This document shows, one piece after another, positions 39,641 to 46,960 of a stretch of DNA of 64,000 nt (position 1 is the stretch's first letter; each line of letters begins with the position of its first letter). The DNA comes from DAOTVX01 sp034436015 (lineage in GTDB: Bacteria > Chloroflexota > Anaerolineae > Anaerolineales > Villigracilaceae). The position numbers were made by a program, and so were the translations under genes. Below the pieces are notes generated by a model. That model did not search any database. It was not told where the DNA came from and saw only the letters and a list, made by a program, of their open reading frames with translations. Location: NCBI GenBank assembly GCA_034436015.1, contig DAOTWG010000035.1:24791-88790 (forward strand), in the 5' to 3' direction.

Positions 39641-40632
39641 ACTCCGCTGCTGTCAGCGCCCTGCCCTCGGCCGGAGAGAGCAACCAGAGCGGCCAACCCC
39701 AGGGCAAGCAGGAGAATCAGGCCAACCAGCGCGGCGGCGTTCGCGTCCGAGAGAGGGCGTGACGGCATTCCCACCCGCGTTTCCTGGGGGTTGGCAATTG
39801 GCAATGCAGTCGGCGTCAACGTTGGCCAGGGGGTCAGCGTCGGGAGCAGGGACGCCGTTAGCGTGGGTTGAGTCGGTGTGGGGGTAAACGCCGGGCGAAT
39901 CACGATTTTCTGATTAGGGTAAATGACCGAATTCACCCTAAGGTTATTCAGGCGCAAAATATCCGCAAGCGGCACGTTGTAGGCGGCTGCGATAGCAAGG
40001 AGGATTTCGCCAGGCTGGACGATGTGGATAATGGAACCATCCGGATGCGGTGTATTCGGTAGGATCGTCGGGGTAGGCGTGTTTCCAAAAGGAGTATAGA
40101 CAACCGGTGTGCCGCCGGTCGAAAGGCCGACGTCCAGACAGTAGTAGGTGGTAGCGCCAGAAACGGCTACACCGGCGCCGACGTCTTGATAGATGAGGCT
40201 GAGCATGGTGTTTTTGTGGGCATCATCACCCAACCACGCTTGTACGGCGCCCTCTGCACTCAGGTTACGGCCCATGATGACATTTTCGGAGAACCAGCCG
40301 CCTTGCGAGAGATCGCCGGCTACGAGATAGCCGGCTGTCAGCGCGCGCTGATAGGGGCGCGAGCCATCTGGGCCGGTGTGCGTCCAGGTGCCGATGGAGG
40401 CCATATATTCTGCCTGCGCCTGAGCAATGGTCATCAGGATTGGGTGGACTCGGTAGGGGGGCAAGCCATTCGCGGCGCGCAGGGCATTCACAGCGTCAAT
40501 GAGCGCCTGAGCGCTCGAAGGGAACGTGCGTGCATAGACCCGCCGCGGAATATCTGGCGCGAGGCGTAGTCCTAAGAAGATGAAAAGAAACCCAATCAGA
40601 AGCAAACGAACTCGACGAGAGGAAGACGCCAT
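39637..40632 (-). CDS. Exported CAP (SCP-like) domain protein with LysM domain and C-terminal membrane anchor
   Basis: 331 residues. An N-terminal hydrophobic segment (about 9-25), a CAP domain (about 40-170, with ALNALRAANGLPPYR-like start, HTGPDGSRPYQRA and GWFSENVIMG), a LysM domain (about 195-245, HIVQPGEILLAIAAAYNVPL ... NQKIVI), a Thr-Pro linker, and a hydrophobic C-terminal helix (about 298-320). LysM binds peptidoglycan or chitin-like glycans; the CAP function is unknown. Of two nearby ATGs I chose 40632, because the one at 40641 overlaps the -10 box. Confidence 0.88.
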   Translation of the reverse strand: MASSSRRVRLLLIGFLFIFLGLRLAPDIPRRVYARTFPSSAQALIDAVNALRAANGLPPYRVHPILMTIAQAQAEYMASIGTWTHTGPDGSRPYQRALTAGYLVAGDLSQGGWFSENVIMGRNLSAEGAVQAWLGDDAHKNTMLSLIYQDVGAGVAVSGATTYYCLDVGLSTGGTPVVYTPFGNTPTPTILPNTPHPDGSIIHIVQPGEILLAIAAAYNVPLADILRLNNLRVNSVIYPNQKIVIRPAFTPTPTQPTLTASLLPTLTPWPTLTPTALPIANPQETRVGMPSRPLSDANAAALVGLILLLALGLAALVALSGRGQGADSSGV

Positions 40633-40639
40633 GCTCGCC

Positions 40640-40645
40640 ATTATA
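40640..40645 (-). promoter_or_regulatory. -10 of the CAP/LysM gene, leaderless type
   Basis: TATAAT on the minus strand at 40645-40640; its last bases overlap the first in-frame ATG (40641), so the real start must be the next ATG at 40632, 7 nt downstream, with no ribosome binding site. Confidence 0.65.
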
Positions 40646-40656
40646 CCCGCAATCTA

Positions 40657-40665
40657 TGCTAAAAT
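40657..40665 (+). promoter_or_regulatory. Extended -10 of the YhfC-family gene
   Basis: TGC-TAAAAT (hexamer 40660-40665), divergent from the CAP/LysM gene; start near 40672, leader of about 56 nt. Confidence 0.6.
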
Positions 40666-40727
40666 GGCCCCGTTGTTTTTTACCGACCAATGGCTTCGTT
40701 CTTCTCTTTGCCAAAGGATGCGCCATC

Positions 40728-41552
40728 ATGGACATTCTCTCATTTACCTACTTTCTGAACGCCCTCCTGATGATTGCCTTGCCCCTAGGCCTGGCCATTT
40801 TCTTGACGCGCCGTTGGAAATCCGGCTGGGGTCTATGGGGGATCGGAGCGGCAACGTTCATCCTTTCCCAAGTCGGCCATATTCCCTTTAACCTACTGAT
40901 CCAGAAACTGGTGGAGCGGCCCTCTGTGTACTGGTCACCTGCGGTACAGACGGCTTTCTGGGCCGTCTTCGGCGGCCTGAGTGCAGGGGTGTTCGAGGAA
41001 GGAGCACGTTATCTGGTTCTTCTTTTGTGGGCACGCCAGGCGCGTTCTTGGCGAAGCAGTGTGTTGTTTGGCGCGGGCCACGGCGGCGCCGAGGCTATTC
41101 TGCTCGGCCTTCTGGCGCTCCTGGCCTACTTCTTTATGCTGACCTATCGTGAAGTGGACTTGGCGACAGTTGCGCCGGCCGCGCAACTGGATACAGCGCG
41201 CCAGCAGGTAGAAGCCTACTGGTCGGTTCCTTGGTACGATAGTTTGCTGGGGGCGCTGGAGCGCATCTTTGCGATGACCTGTCAGATAGCGATGGCCGCG
41301 CTGGTCATGCAGGCGCTTCTCCGTCGCAACCTGCTCTGGCTTGGGCTGGCAATCCTGTACCACACTCTGATTGACAGCGTAGCGGTCGCGATGATGCGCT
41401 CCTTGGGAATTTATTGGACAGAGGCCGCCGTGGGAGCGTTTGCTCTAATCAGTCTAGGAATCATGTTTGCCTTGCGCCGATCGGAATCGGAGAGTAACGC
41501 CGGGCAAACCCCCGGGGCGTCTTCCTCCCCTCAAACCCTTTCCTTCTATTGA
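40728..41552 (+). CDS. YhfC family intramembrane metalloprotease-like protein
   Basis: 274 residues with about seven membrane helices. The CPBP-like motifs are FEEGARYLVLL (Glu-Glu pair), LFGAGHGGAEAILLG (His) and ILYHTLIDSV (His), which would form a metal site within the membrane as in YhfC and PrsW relatives. Substrate unknown. The ATG at 40728 has AAAGGA upstream; earlier in-frame starts back to 40656 overlap the promoter. The next 460 nt contain no gene but several strong hairpins. Confidence 0.85.
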   Translation: MDILSFTYFLNALLMIALPLGLAIFLTRRWKSGWGLWGIGAATFILSQVGHIPFNLLIQKLVERPSVYWSPAVQTAFWAVFGGLSAGVFEEGARYLVLLLWARQARSWRSSVLFGAGHGGAEAILLGLLALLAYFFMLTYREVDLATVAPAAQLDTARQQVEAYWSVPWYDSLLGALERIFAMTCQIAMAALVMQALLRRNLLWLGLAILYHTLIDSVAVAMMRSLGIYWTEAAVGAFALISLGIMFALRRSESESNAGQTPGASSSPQTLSFY

Positions 41553-41566
41553 GACGACAGAGAATC

Positions 41567-41886
41567 TTGAAAAACAGCAAGCTAAGGTCGAATAATCCTC
41601 TTTGAAACGCGCCTTCGCGCCTGATTCGAAAGCATCCGTTGTACATGCAATCTTGCTCTGCCTGCGAGCGCGGCGCTACTATTCACAGCGATCGGGTGGA
41701 CTTAGGCGGCTTGTAGGTTTGTTCGGCCTACGAGCAGATTCGTGTTTGTGCACACTCGCCGGTTACAGCTATTCTCCATTGGAGGCTTTCTCTGCGACAG
41801 CCTCGAAAGGCGTGTCTTACCGTCCTGTAAGACATGCCTTGTAGCCTGCCGCAGCCACGCTCCATCTAGGTAGGGCTTTTTTCGAA
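41567..41886 (+). ncRNA. Candidate structured RNA downstream of the YhfC gene
   Basis: A possible promoter (TTGAAA 41567-41572, 18 bp, AATAAT 41591-41596) is followed by four hairpins: 41710-41734 (8 bp, one G-U), 41782-41804 (6 bp), 41807-41840 (14 bp with one G-U and a 6-nt loop) and a final bulged stem ending in TTTTTT (41843-41882). No reading frame of note. It could be an independent RNA of about 280 nt or a long 3' UTR. It does not show the conserved motifs of tmRNA, RNase P RNA or SRP RNA. The rest of the gap, 41887-42013, holds nothing I recognise. Confidence 0.4.
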
Positions 41887-42013
41887 AGAACGCCAAAAGC
41901 GGGGGCCAATGTTGCAGGCAAAGCCGCAAGAAAAGCGCTGCTTTAGGCCAAAGTGGAAGACCGGCCACGCGAAGGCAGCTACATTGAGAATTGCCGGACA
42001 AAGCGCGGCCCCC

Positions 42014-42042
42014 TTGTCATCGGCTAGGAAGAGCGTTATAAT
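42014..42042 (+). promoter_or_regulatory. Promoter of the FmdB-family gene
   Basis: TTGTCA at 42014-42019, 17 bp spacer, TATAAT at 42037-42042; start near 42049 and a 44-nt leader with a full ribosome binding site. Confidence 0.8.
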
Positions 42043-42092
42043 ATTTACGCTCTCTCGCAGGAAATTCCTTGCGCAGGAAGGAGGTGAAATGT

Positions 42093-42359
42093 ATGCCCGT
42101 CTATATGTATCGTTGTGATAACTGCGGCATGCAGTTCGAAAAGTTTCAAAAGTTTACCGACGATCCTTTGGCTCGCTGCCCGGAGTGTGGGAAGAAGGCC
42201 CTGAAGAAGATTTATCAACCGGTCGGAATCGTGTTCAAAGGATCGGGGTTCTATGCAACGGATCACCACTCTCCTTCGGGGCAGCGCAGTCAGGGAGAAC
42301 ACAAGACCAATGCTGGCGAAAACGTCGGTGAGAAGAAGGGCGAAACAAAGAGCGAATAA
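42093..42359 (+). CDS. FmdB-family zinc ribbon protein
   Basis: 88 residues beginning MPVYMYRCDNCGMQFEKFQK, with a second CPEC about 25 residues later; the four cysteines form a zinc ribbon. The remaining half is a charged, disordered tail. Family members are labelled putative regulators, but the function is not established. AAGGAGGTGA lies 5 nt upstream of the ATG, the best Shine-Dalgarno in the window and a useful contrast to the leaderless genes. Confidence 0.9.
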   Translation: MPVYMYRCDNCGMQFEKFQKFTDDPLARCPECGKKALKKIYQPVGIVFKGSGFYATDHHSPSGQRSQGEHKTNAGENVGEKKGETKSE

Positions 42360-42384
42360 TTCGTTATCTGGTTTCCCGGTGCAG

Positions 42385-42421
42385 AATCGCCGCGCAATGC
42401 GCATTGCGCGGCGATTGTTTT
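42385..42421 (+). terminator. Strong terminator between FmdB and BMP genes
   Basis: A perfect 32-nt palindrome (42385-42416; arms AATCGCCGCGCAATGC and its complement) followed by GTTTTTC. It ends the plus-strand FmdB transcript and probably also the convergent transcript. Confidence 0.9.
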
Positions 42422-42456
42422 TCATGTTTGCCGTCCAAATGCGCTGCTATCCTCGC

Positions 42457-43605
42457 TCACGGTTGTACCGGCGGCACGCCCGTTGCCAAACGACCCTCCG
42501 TCAACGCCCGGCGAACTTCCTCTAAGGCATACTGCGCTTCGAGGGGGATTTTGGTCGCTTGTTCATAGAACGGCGCATATCCTACCGCGCCCAGAAAATT
42601 CCCTGACGGGAACGCAGAACCCAAAGAGCACCTCGTGTTTCTCCCGGCCAACGTGAAGAAGGAACTTGTGGAAAACGCCGGCGCGCAGGGCGCAACCCCC
42701 GCTTGCGCTCGCGCGGCAGCGCGGACGAGAGGCAACAAGCCGGGCTCCACGAGCGGCAGGACGCTGGTTAACAGATAAGGGCGCGCTTGTGGCCACTGCA
42801 AGGCATAATCCGCCCCAGCTGCGATAACGCGTATCCGTTCCGCCACAGCAGTCTGCAATGCCGCTCGACCTGTTGCCGTCGGATCGGCGAAAATCACATC
42901 CACGCCGGCCGAGAGCAACATGCGCGTGCTCGTCTCTGCCCAAACTTCTGCCTTGACCGCGCGTGAGGAAGGATAGGAATCATTATAAAGCACATTGACC
43001 TGGACTTCCCCATCTGCATACTGCGCGCCGGCGCGAAAGCCCTCGCAGTACCGCCAATACGCCGGTATCGCCCGCGTGCTACATACCGCGCCAAGCCGGC
43101 CGGTCTCCGAAACCCGCGCAGCCAACACGCCGGCCAGAAAACCGGCCGCGTCCTCCGGGAAGATCAAGCCAACCAGATTTTCGCGCACGATGGTCTGGGG
43201 CTGATTCACACCGATAAAGTAACAACCAGGATACTTCTCTGCTGCCTCTATGGTGTCTTTGCTTGCTGCAGAGCCGACCGTGACAACGACATCGTAGTCG
43301 CGCTCGGCGAAGAAGGCAATGTTGGGGGCGTAATCTTTCGCGCTGTTCGTCTCCAGAACTTGCACCCAGTCCACCAGGCGCGAGCGGCGCAACGCTTCCC
43401 AAGTCTGTTGATTGAGGTCGCCTGCTTCCCATTCTCCCAGCGCCGCCGCCATGCCGACACAAAACTGTCGCACGTCGGCGCAATTCGGTGCAGCGGGCGC
43501 GACCGGCGCGTTCAGGACGAGAAAAGCCATTGCGATCCCTGTCAGCAGGAAGAACGTCAGGAGGAATGTCGATCGTTGCTTCCAAAGTAACCTTTGAAAA
43601 GCCAT
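42457..43605 (-). CDS. BMP/Med family substrate-binding protein
   Basis: 382 residues. N-terminal membrane or signal segment (about 14-34), then the BMP/PnrA-like periplasmic binding fold: VVVTVGSAASKDTIEAAEKY, CYFIGVNQPQ, VGLIFPEDAAGFLAGVLAA, and FRAGAQYADGEVQVNVLYND. Relatives bind nucleosides for ABC importers. No ABC permease or ATPase gene is next to it; the upstream MFS gene, 26 nt away, is in the same operon. No canonical lipobox is seen, so it may be anchored by its N-terminal helix. Ligand unknown. Confidence 0.85.
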   Translation of the reverse strand: MAFQRLLWKQRSTFLLTFFLLTGIAMAFLVLNAPVAPAAPNCADVRQFCVGMAAALGEWEAGDLNQQTWEALRRSRLVDWVQVLETNSAKDYAPNIAFFAERDYDVVVTVGSAASKDTIEAAEKYPGCYFIGVNQPQTIVRENLVGLIFPEDAAGFLAGVLAARVSETGRLGAVCSTRAIPAYWRYCEGFRAGAQYADGEVQVNVLYNDSYPSSRAVKAEVWAETSTRMLLSAGVDVIFADPTATGRAALQTAVAERIRVIAAGADYALQWPQARPYLLTSVLPLVEPGLLPLVRAAARAQAGVAPCAPAFSTSSFFTLAGRNTRCSLGSAFPSGNFLGAVGYAPFYEQATKIPLEAQYALEEVRRALTEGRLATGVPPVQP

Positions 43606-43631
43606 TCCTCCAAACCTTTCCCCGCCGTCGT

Positions 43632-44921
43632 TCAAGCGGTTCTCCCCTGCACACGGCGCCGCACGCCGCTCATGGTCGTCAATGCCAGGCCCATGAACAG
43701 CATTCCGAACAGCCACAACCAGCGATACTCATTTCCCAGCGTCTCCACCAGCACACCGCCCAAAGTCGGCCCAAGGGTGGCCGCCAGTTGCGAGGAAAAA
43801 TAGTACAGGCCAGTATACGCTCCAAGGCGACGCTCATCGCCGTGATCATAGACGAGCGGCAGGCTATTCACGTTGACCAACGACCAGAGCGCCCCGGCCA
43901 TCGCCAAGATAAGCGCTAGCGTGAGCGGACTACGAATGAGGACATAGCCCGCCAGAGTCAATACGATCAAGCCGATCAACCCGATGCGGATAACCGGCGC
44001 ACGGCCATAGCGTGTGCCAAATAGCCCGGCCGGCACGGCAAATCCGATGAAAGAAATCGTCATCACGCCGGTATAGATGGCCGCCGTGCCCGCTTTCATC
44101 CCCAAGGTGAAAACGGCAAAGGAGGACAGTCCGGTCTCCAGGGCGTTAAACGCCATGAACCAGAACAAGATGCTGACCAACACCAGCAAACCGCTCCTAT
44201 CCTCCTGGCGGAAAAGACGGCGCACCTCATCGAAAACGCCCGTCGGCGCGATGCCTCCTTGCTCCGTCCGCGCCAATTCGCGCGGCTCGCGGACCACAAG
44301 CAACACAGTCAGTAGCGCGACCGTGGCTACCAGTACGCCGGCGACGAACGGCGCGTGACGCCCAAACGCATTGAAGAGCGCGCCGCCGCCGAAATACGCC
44401 AGCAGGCCGCCCACACCGCCCATGAGATTAATCACGCCGTTCGCCTTGCTGCGGTCATTGGCGTCAAACAGATCGCCCAACCAAGCGACCGTCGGGGCGC
44501 GGAACAATGCCATACCAAAGTTCGTGATCAAGATGAAGGCGAGAATCGCCAGAACGGATTGAGCAACCGGAATAAAGACAAACGAGAGCAAGGCTATCGG
44601 CGCGCCAAGGAGAATCCAACCTTTACGACGGCCAAAACGATTCCACGTCCGGTCGCTGCGCGAACCGGCCCAGGGCGCGATGAACATGTTCAGGATATTA
44701 TCCCAGGTCATCACAAACATAGCCAGCGCCGGGGACAGTCCGAAGCCGCGAATATCCGGAATCGCCTTCCCCTCCGCAAGCAATTTTGCCTCGAACTCCA
44801 CATTGCCCGCCTGAAGAAAAAGAGGGACGTACTGATTGAAAATCGGCCAAACGATGCTAATGCCAAGAAAACCAAAACCGAGCAAGGATGTCGTACCCCA
44901 GGGAAAGCGTTTTGCGCTCAT
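43632..44921 (-). CDS. MFS transporter
   Basis: 429 residues with 12 predicted membrane helices and a central cytoplasmic loop (about 205-240). The motif GSRSDRTWNRFGRRKGWIL between helices 2 and 3 is the MFS signature loop and resembles the sugar transporter SLC45/GPH-like group. Substrate cannot be told. It precedes the BMP gene in the same orientation. Only a distant GGGAGG (12 nt) lies before the ATG. Confidence 0.88.
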   Translation of the reverse strand: MSAKRFPWGTTSLLGFGFLGISIVWPIFNQYVPLFLQAGNVEFEAKLLAEGKAIPDIRGFGLSPALAMFVMTWDNILNMFIAPWAGSRSDRTWNRFGRRKGWILLGAPIALLSFVFIPVAQSVLAILAFILITNFGMALFRAPTVAWLGDLFDANDRSKANGVINLMGGVGGLLAYFGGGALFNAFGRHAPFVAGVLVATVALLTVLLVVREPRELARTEQGGIAPTGVFDEVRRLFRQEDRSGLLVLVSILFWFMAFNALETGLSSFAVFTLGMKAGTAAIYTGVMTISFIGFAVPAGLFGTRYGRAPVIRIGLIGLIVLTLAGYVLIRSPLTLALILAMAGALWSLVNVNSLPLVYDHGDERRLGAYTGLYYFSSQLAATLGPTLGGVLVETLGNEYRWLWLFGMLFMGLALTTMSGVRRRVQGRTA

Positions 44922-45005
44922 CTAGAGGATGCCTCCCTTACAAAGAGATTTGAGGCCCAACCCCAGGCGAAGACTAGAGAAGAAAAGCGCGATTCCACAA
45001 TCGGG

Positions 45006-45767
45006 TCACCCTCCTTCCTTCGCGGCGCCGTTTTCTTGCAAGCCCTCGAACCAGGTTTTCAGGAACTCGCGGTCGGCAGCGCTCAAAGGAGCGTTCTTCA
45101 GCATATCCGGACGGCGTTGCAGTGTACGCAGCAACGATTGTTCACGCCGCCAGCGCGCGATACGCGCATGATCGCCAGAACGCAGTACTTCCGGCACACG
45201 CCAGCCGCGAAATTCAGAGGGACGCGTATAATGGGGGTGCTCTAACAGTCCCGAGGCATGCGAGTCGTCTTGCGCGCCGTCTTCATCGCCCAGCGCGCCG
45301 GGCAAGAGACGAACGATCGCATCGATCAGAACAAGCGCCGGCAACTCGCCGCCGGTCAGGACATAATCGCCGATCGAAATTTCATCGGTCGCCAGATACT
45401 GACGCACGCGCTCGTCCACGCCCTCATAACGTCCACAAAGCAATGCCAGGCGCGGCTGGCGCGCCAGTTCCGCGACGACCTTCTGGGTCAACAACCTTCC
45501 CTGCGGCGTAAGCAGAATAACCGGACACGTTGGCGACGCGCCAAGCACAGATTCCACCGCAGCGAAAATCGGCTCCGGCTTCATGACCATCCCGCCCCCC
45601 CCGCCGTAAGGTTCGTCATCCGTCACGCGATGCTTTCCTGTTGCCCAATCACGAATGTTGTGGACGCGCACCTCCACCAGCCCACGCTGACGAGCGCGCT
45701 GCAGAATGCTGGTCCCTAGATAGGGAGGAAACACTTCCGGTAAAAGCGTGAAGACCTCAAATTCCAT
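45006..45767 (-). CDS. trmD: tRNA (guanine-37-N1)-methyltransferase
   Basis: 253 residues. SPOUT/trefoil-knot motifs are clear: DEPYGGGGGMVMKPEPI, LLCGRYEGVDERV and DEISIGDYVLTGGELPALVL, with LLEHPHYTRP after the knot. The enzyme methylates G37 of tRNAs reading CNN codons, including the tRNA-Arg in this window. The ATG at 45776 is part of the -10 box; the ATG at 45767, exactly where transcription should begin, is the start. rpsP/rimM/rplS, common neighbours elsewhere, are absent. Confidence 0.97.
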   Translation of the reverse strand: MEFEVFTLLPEVFPPYLGTSILQRARQRGLVEVRVHNIRDWATGKHRVTDDEPYGGGGGMVMKPEPIFAAVESVLGASPTCPVILLTPQGRLLTQKVVAELARQPRLALLCGRYEGVDERVRQYLATDEISIGDYVLTGGELPALVLIDAIVRLLPGALGDEDGAQDDSHASGLLEHPHYTRPSEFRGWRVPEVLRSGDHARIARWRREQSLLRTLQRRPDMLKNAPLSAADREFLKTWFEGLQENGAAKEGG

Positions 45768-45774
45768 TGCGCTC

Positions 45775-45803
45775 ATTCTAGCCGCAACTTTGTACCCTGA
45801 CAA
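45775..45803 (-). promoter_or_regulatory. Promoter of trmD, leaderless type
   Basis: Minus strand TTGTCA at 45803-45798, 17 bp spacer, TAGAAT at 45780-45775, then 7 nt to the ATG at 45767. Confidence 0.75.
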
Positions 45804-46051
45804 GGCCTTCGCGCTGCTTGCGAACGCAAGAATTGTCGTCGTATGAACGCAATTTCCGGGAACGGCGCCTCCTTTGCATAGAGGCGCTACGCCGCTGATA
45901 GTACACCTGACAGCGGGTATGCACGATGTGCCGGCGCATGGATTGTGAGCATAGCATTGCCCCTCCTGCCCCAGCCGCCTTGTTCCCCGCCAGGAACAAG
46001 CGAAGCTCGCGCCTGTTCCACCTCTTGCACAGGTGCACAGAACAAGGTAAC

Positions 46052-46936
46052 ATGGGATTTGCCATGCGTCCTCGTTTCTCCTTGACCACTTTCCATGATT
46101 ACCTACTTCTCCTCCTCGGCGCGCTGATTCAGGCAATCGGGTTGCGCCTGTTCCTTGTACCGGCCCATCTGGTCAACGGCGGAATCACCGGTTTAGCGCA
46201 AATCATTAATCATTACACCGGTTGGCCCATTGGAGTAATGTTTTTCCTGGGGAATGTTCCGCTTTTTATCCTTGGCTGGCGTTTGTTGGGCGGACACCGC
46301 TTCGCATTGCGCACTGCCTTCGCTGTGGCGACGTACTCGCTCTTTACAGATCTTTTGACCTTGCTTCCCTTCTTCCCACAGCACGGCCTGACCGACGACC
46401 TGGTGTTGAACTCGCTCTATGGCGCGGTGGTATGCGGCGTTGGCTATGGCCTGGTCTACCGTGGAAGAGGCACCAGCGGCGGCTCGGACATCCTAGCGCG
46501 CATCTTGAACTACTGGAAGGGCGTTCCGATTACGCAAAGTTACATGGCAACCGACGGCCTAGTGGTGCTCACGGCCGGCTTCGTTTTTGGTTGGAAAAAG
46601 GCGCTCTATGCGCTGATAGCTATCTATGTCAGTGGCCTGGCTGCCGAGACAACCCTAGAGGGAAGCGGCACAGTGCGCACCGCGCTGATCATCACCGCGC
46701 AACCGCAACTTGTCACACAGCGCATTTTATATGAACTGGAACGTGGGGTGACAATTTTGCCGGGCACGGGCGGCTATACCGGTGAATCACGGCCGGTGCT
46801 ATACTGTGTCATCAGCCGCGCCGAAGTGACCCAACTTAAGGCCATCGTCCAGGAAACCGACCCAAATGCTTTTATGGTGATCGGTCAGGCGCATGAAGCG
46901 CTTGGCGAAGGCTTCAAGTCCTTCCATAGACCGTGA
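46052..46936 (+). CDS. YitT family membrane protein
   Basis: 294 residues: five or six membrane helices (about 15-205), with the family text LVNGGITGLAQIINH and YRGRGTSGGSDILARIL, then a cytoplasmic DUF2179 domain (about 220-290, RGVTILPGTGGYTGE and PNAFMVIGQAHEALG). Molecular function unknown. The ATG at 46052 has AAGG 6 nt upstream. The 248 nt between the trmD promoter and this start fold into several hairpins, including CTTGTTCC/GGAACAAG (45980-46001), but no promoter is obvious. Confidence 0.9.
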   Translation: MGFAMRPRFSLTTFHDYLLLLLGALIQAIGLRLFLVPAHLVNGGITGLAQIINHYTGWPIGVMFFLGNVPLFILGWRLLGGHRFALRTAFAVATYSLFTDLLTLLPFFPQHGLTDDLVLNSLYGAVVCGVGYGLVYRGRGTSGGSDILARILNYWKGVPITQSYMATDGLVVLTAGFVFGWKKALYALIAIYVSGLAAETTLEGSGTVRTALIITAQPQLVTQRILYELERGVTILPGTGGYTGESRPVLYCVISRAEVTQLKAIVQETDPNAFMVIGQAHEALGEGFKSFHRP

Positions 46937-46945
46937 GCGCGGTAA

Positions 46946-46954
46946 TGGTAAAAT
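46946..46954 (+). promoter_or_regulatory. Extended -10 of recG, leaderless type
   Basis: TGG-TAAAAT (hexamer 46949-46954), then 6 nt to the recG ATG at 46961; no ribosome binding site. Confidence 0.65.
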
Positions 46955-46960
46955 AACCTT

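Noticed and set aside
41567..41886. 6S RNA, tmRNA, RNase P RNA or SRP RNA
   Set aside because: None of the conserved sequence motifs is present and the stems are consecutive rather than the closed fold expected of 6S RNA.
45777..46136. N-terminal extension of trmD
   Set aside because: The frame is open but runs through the promoter and into the opposite-strand yitT region; TrmD length matches the ATG at 45767.
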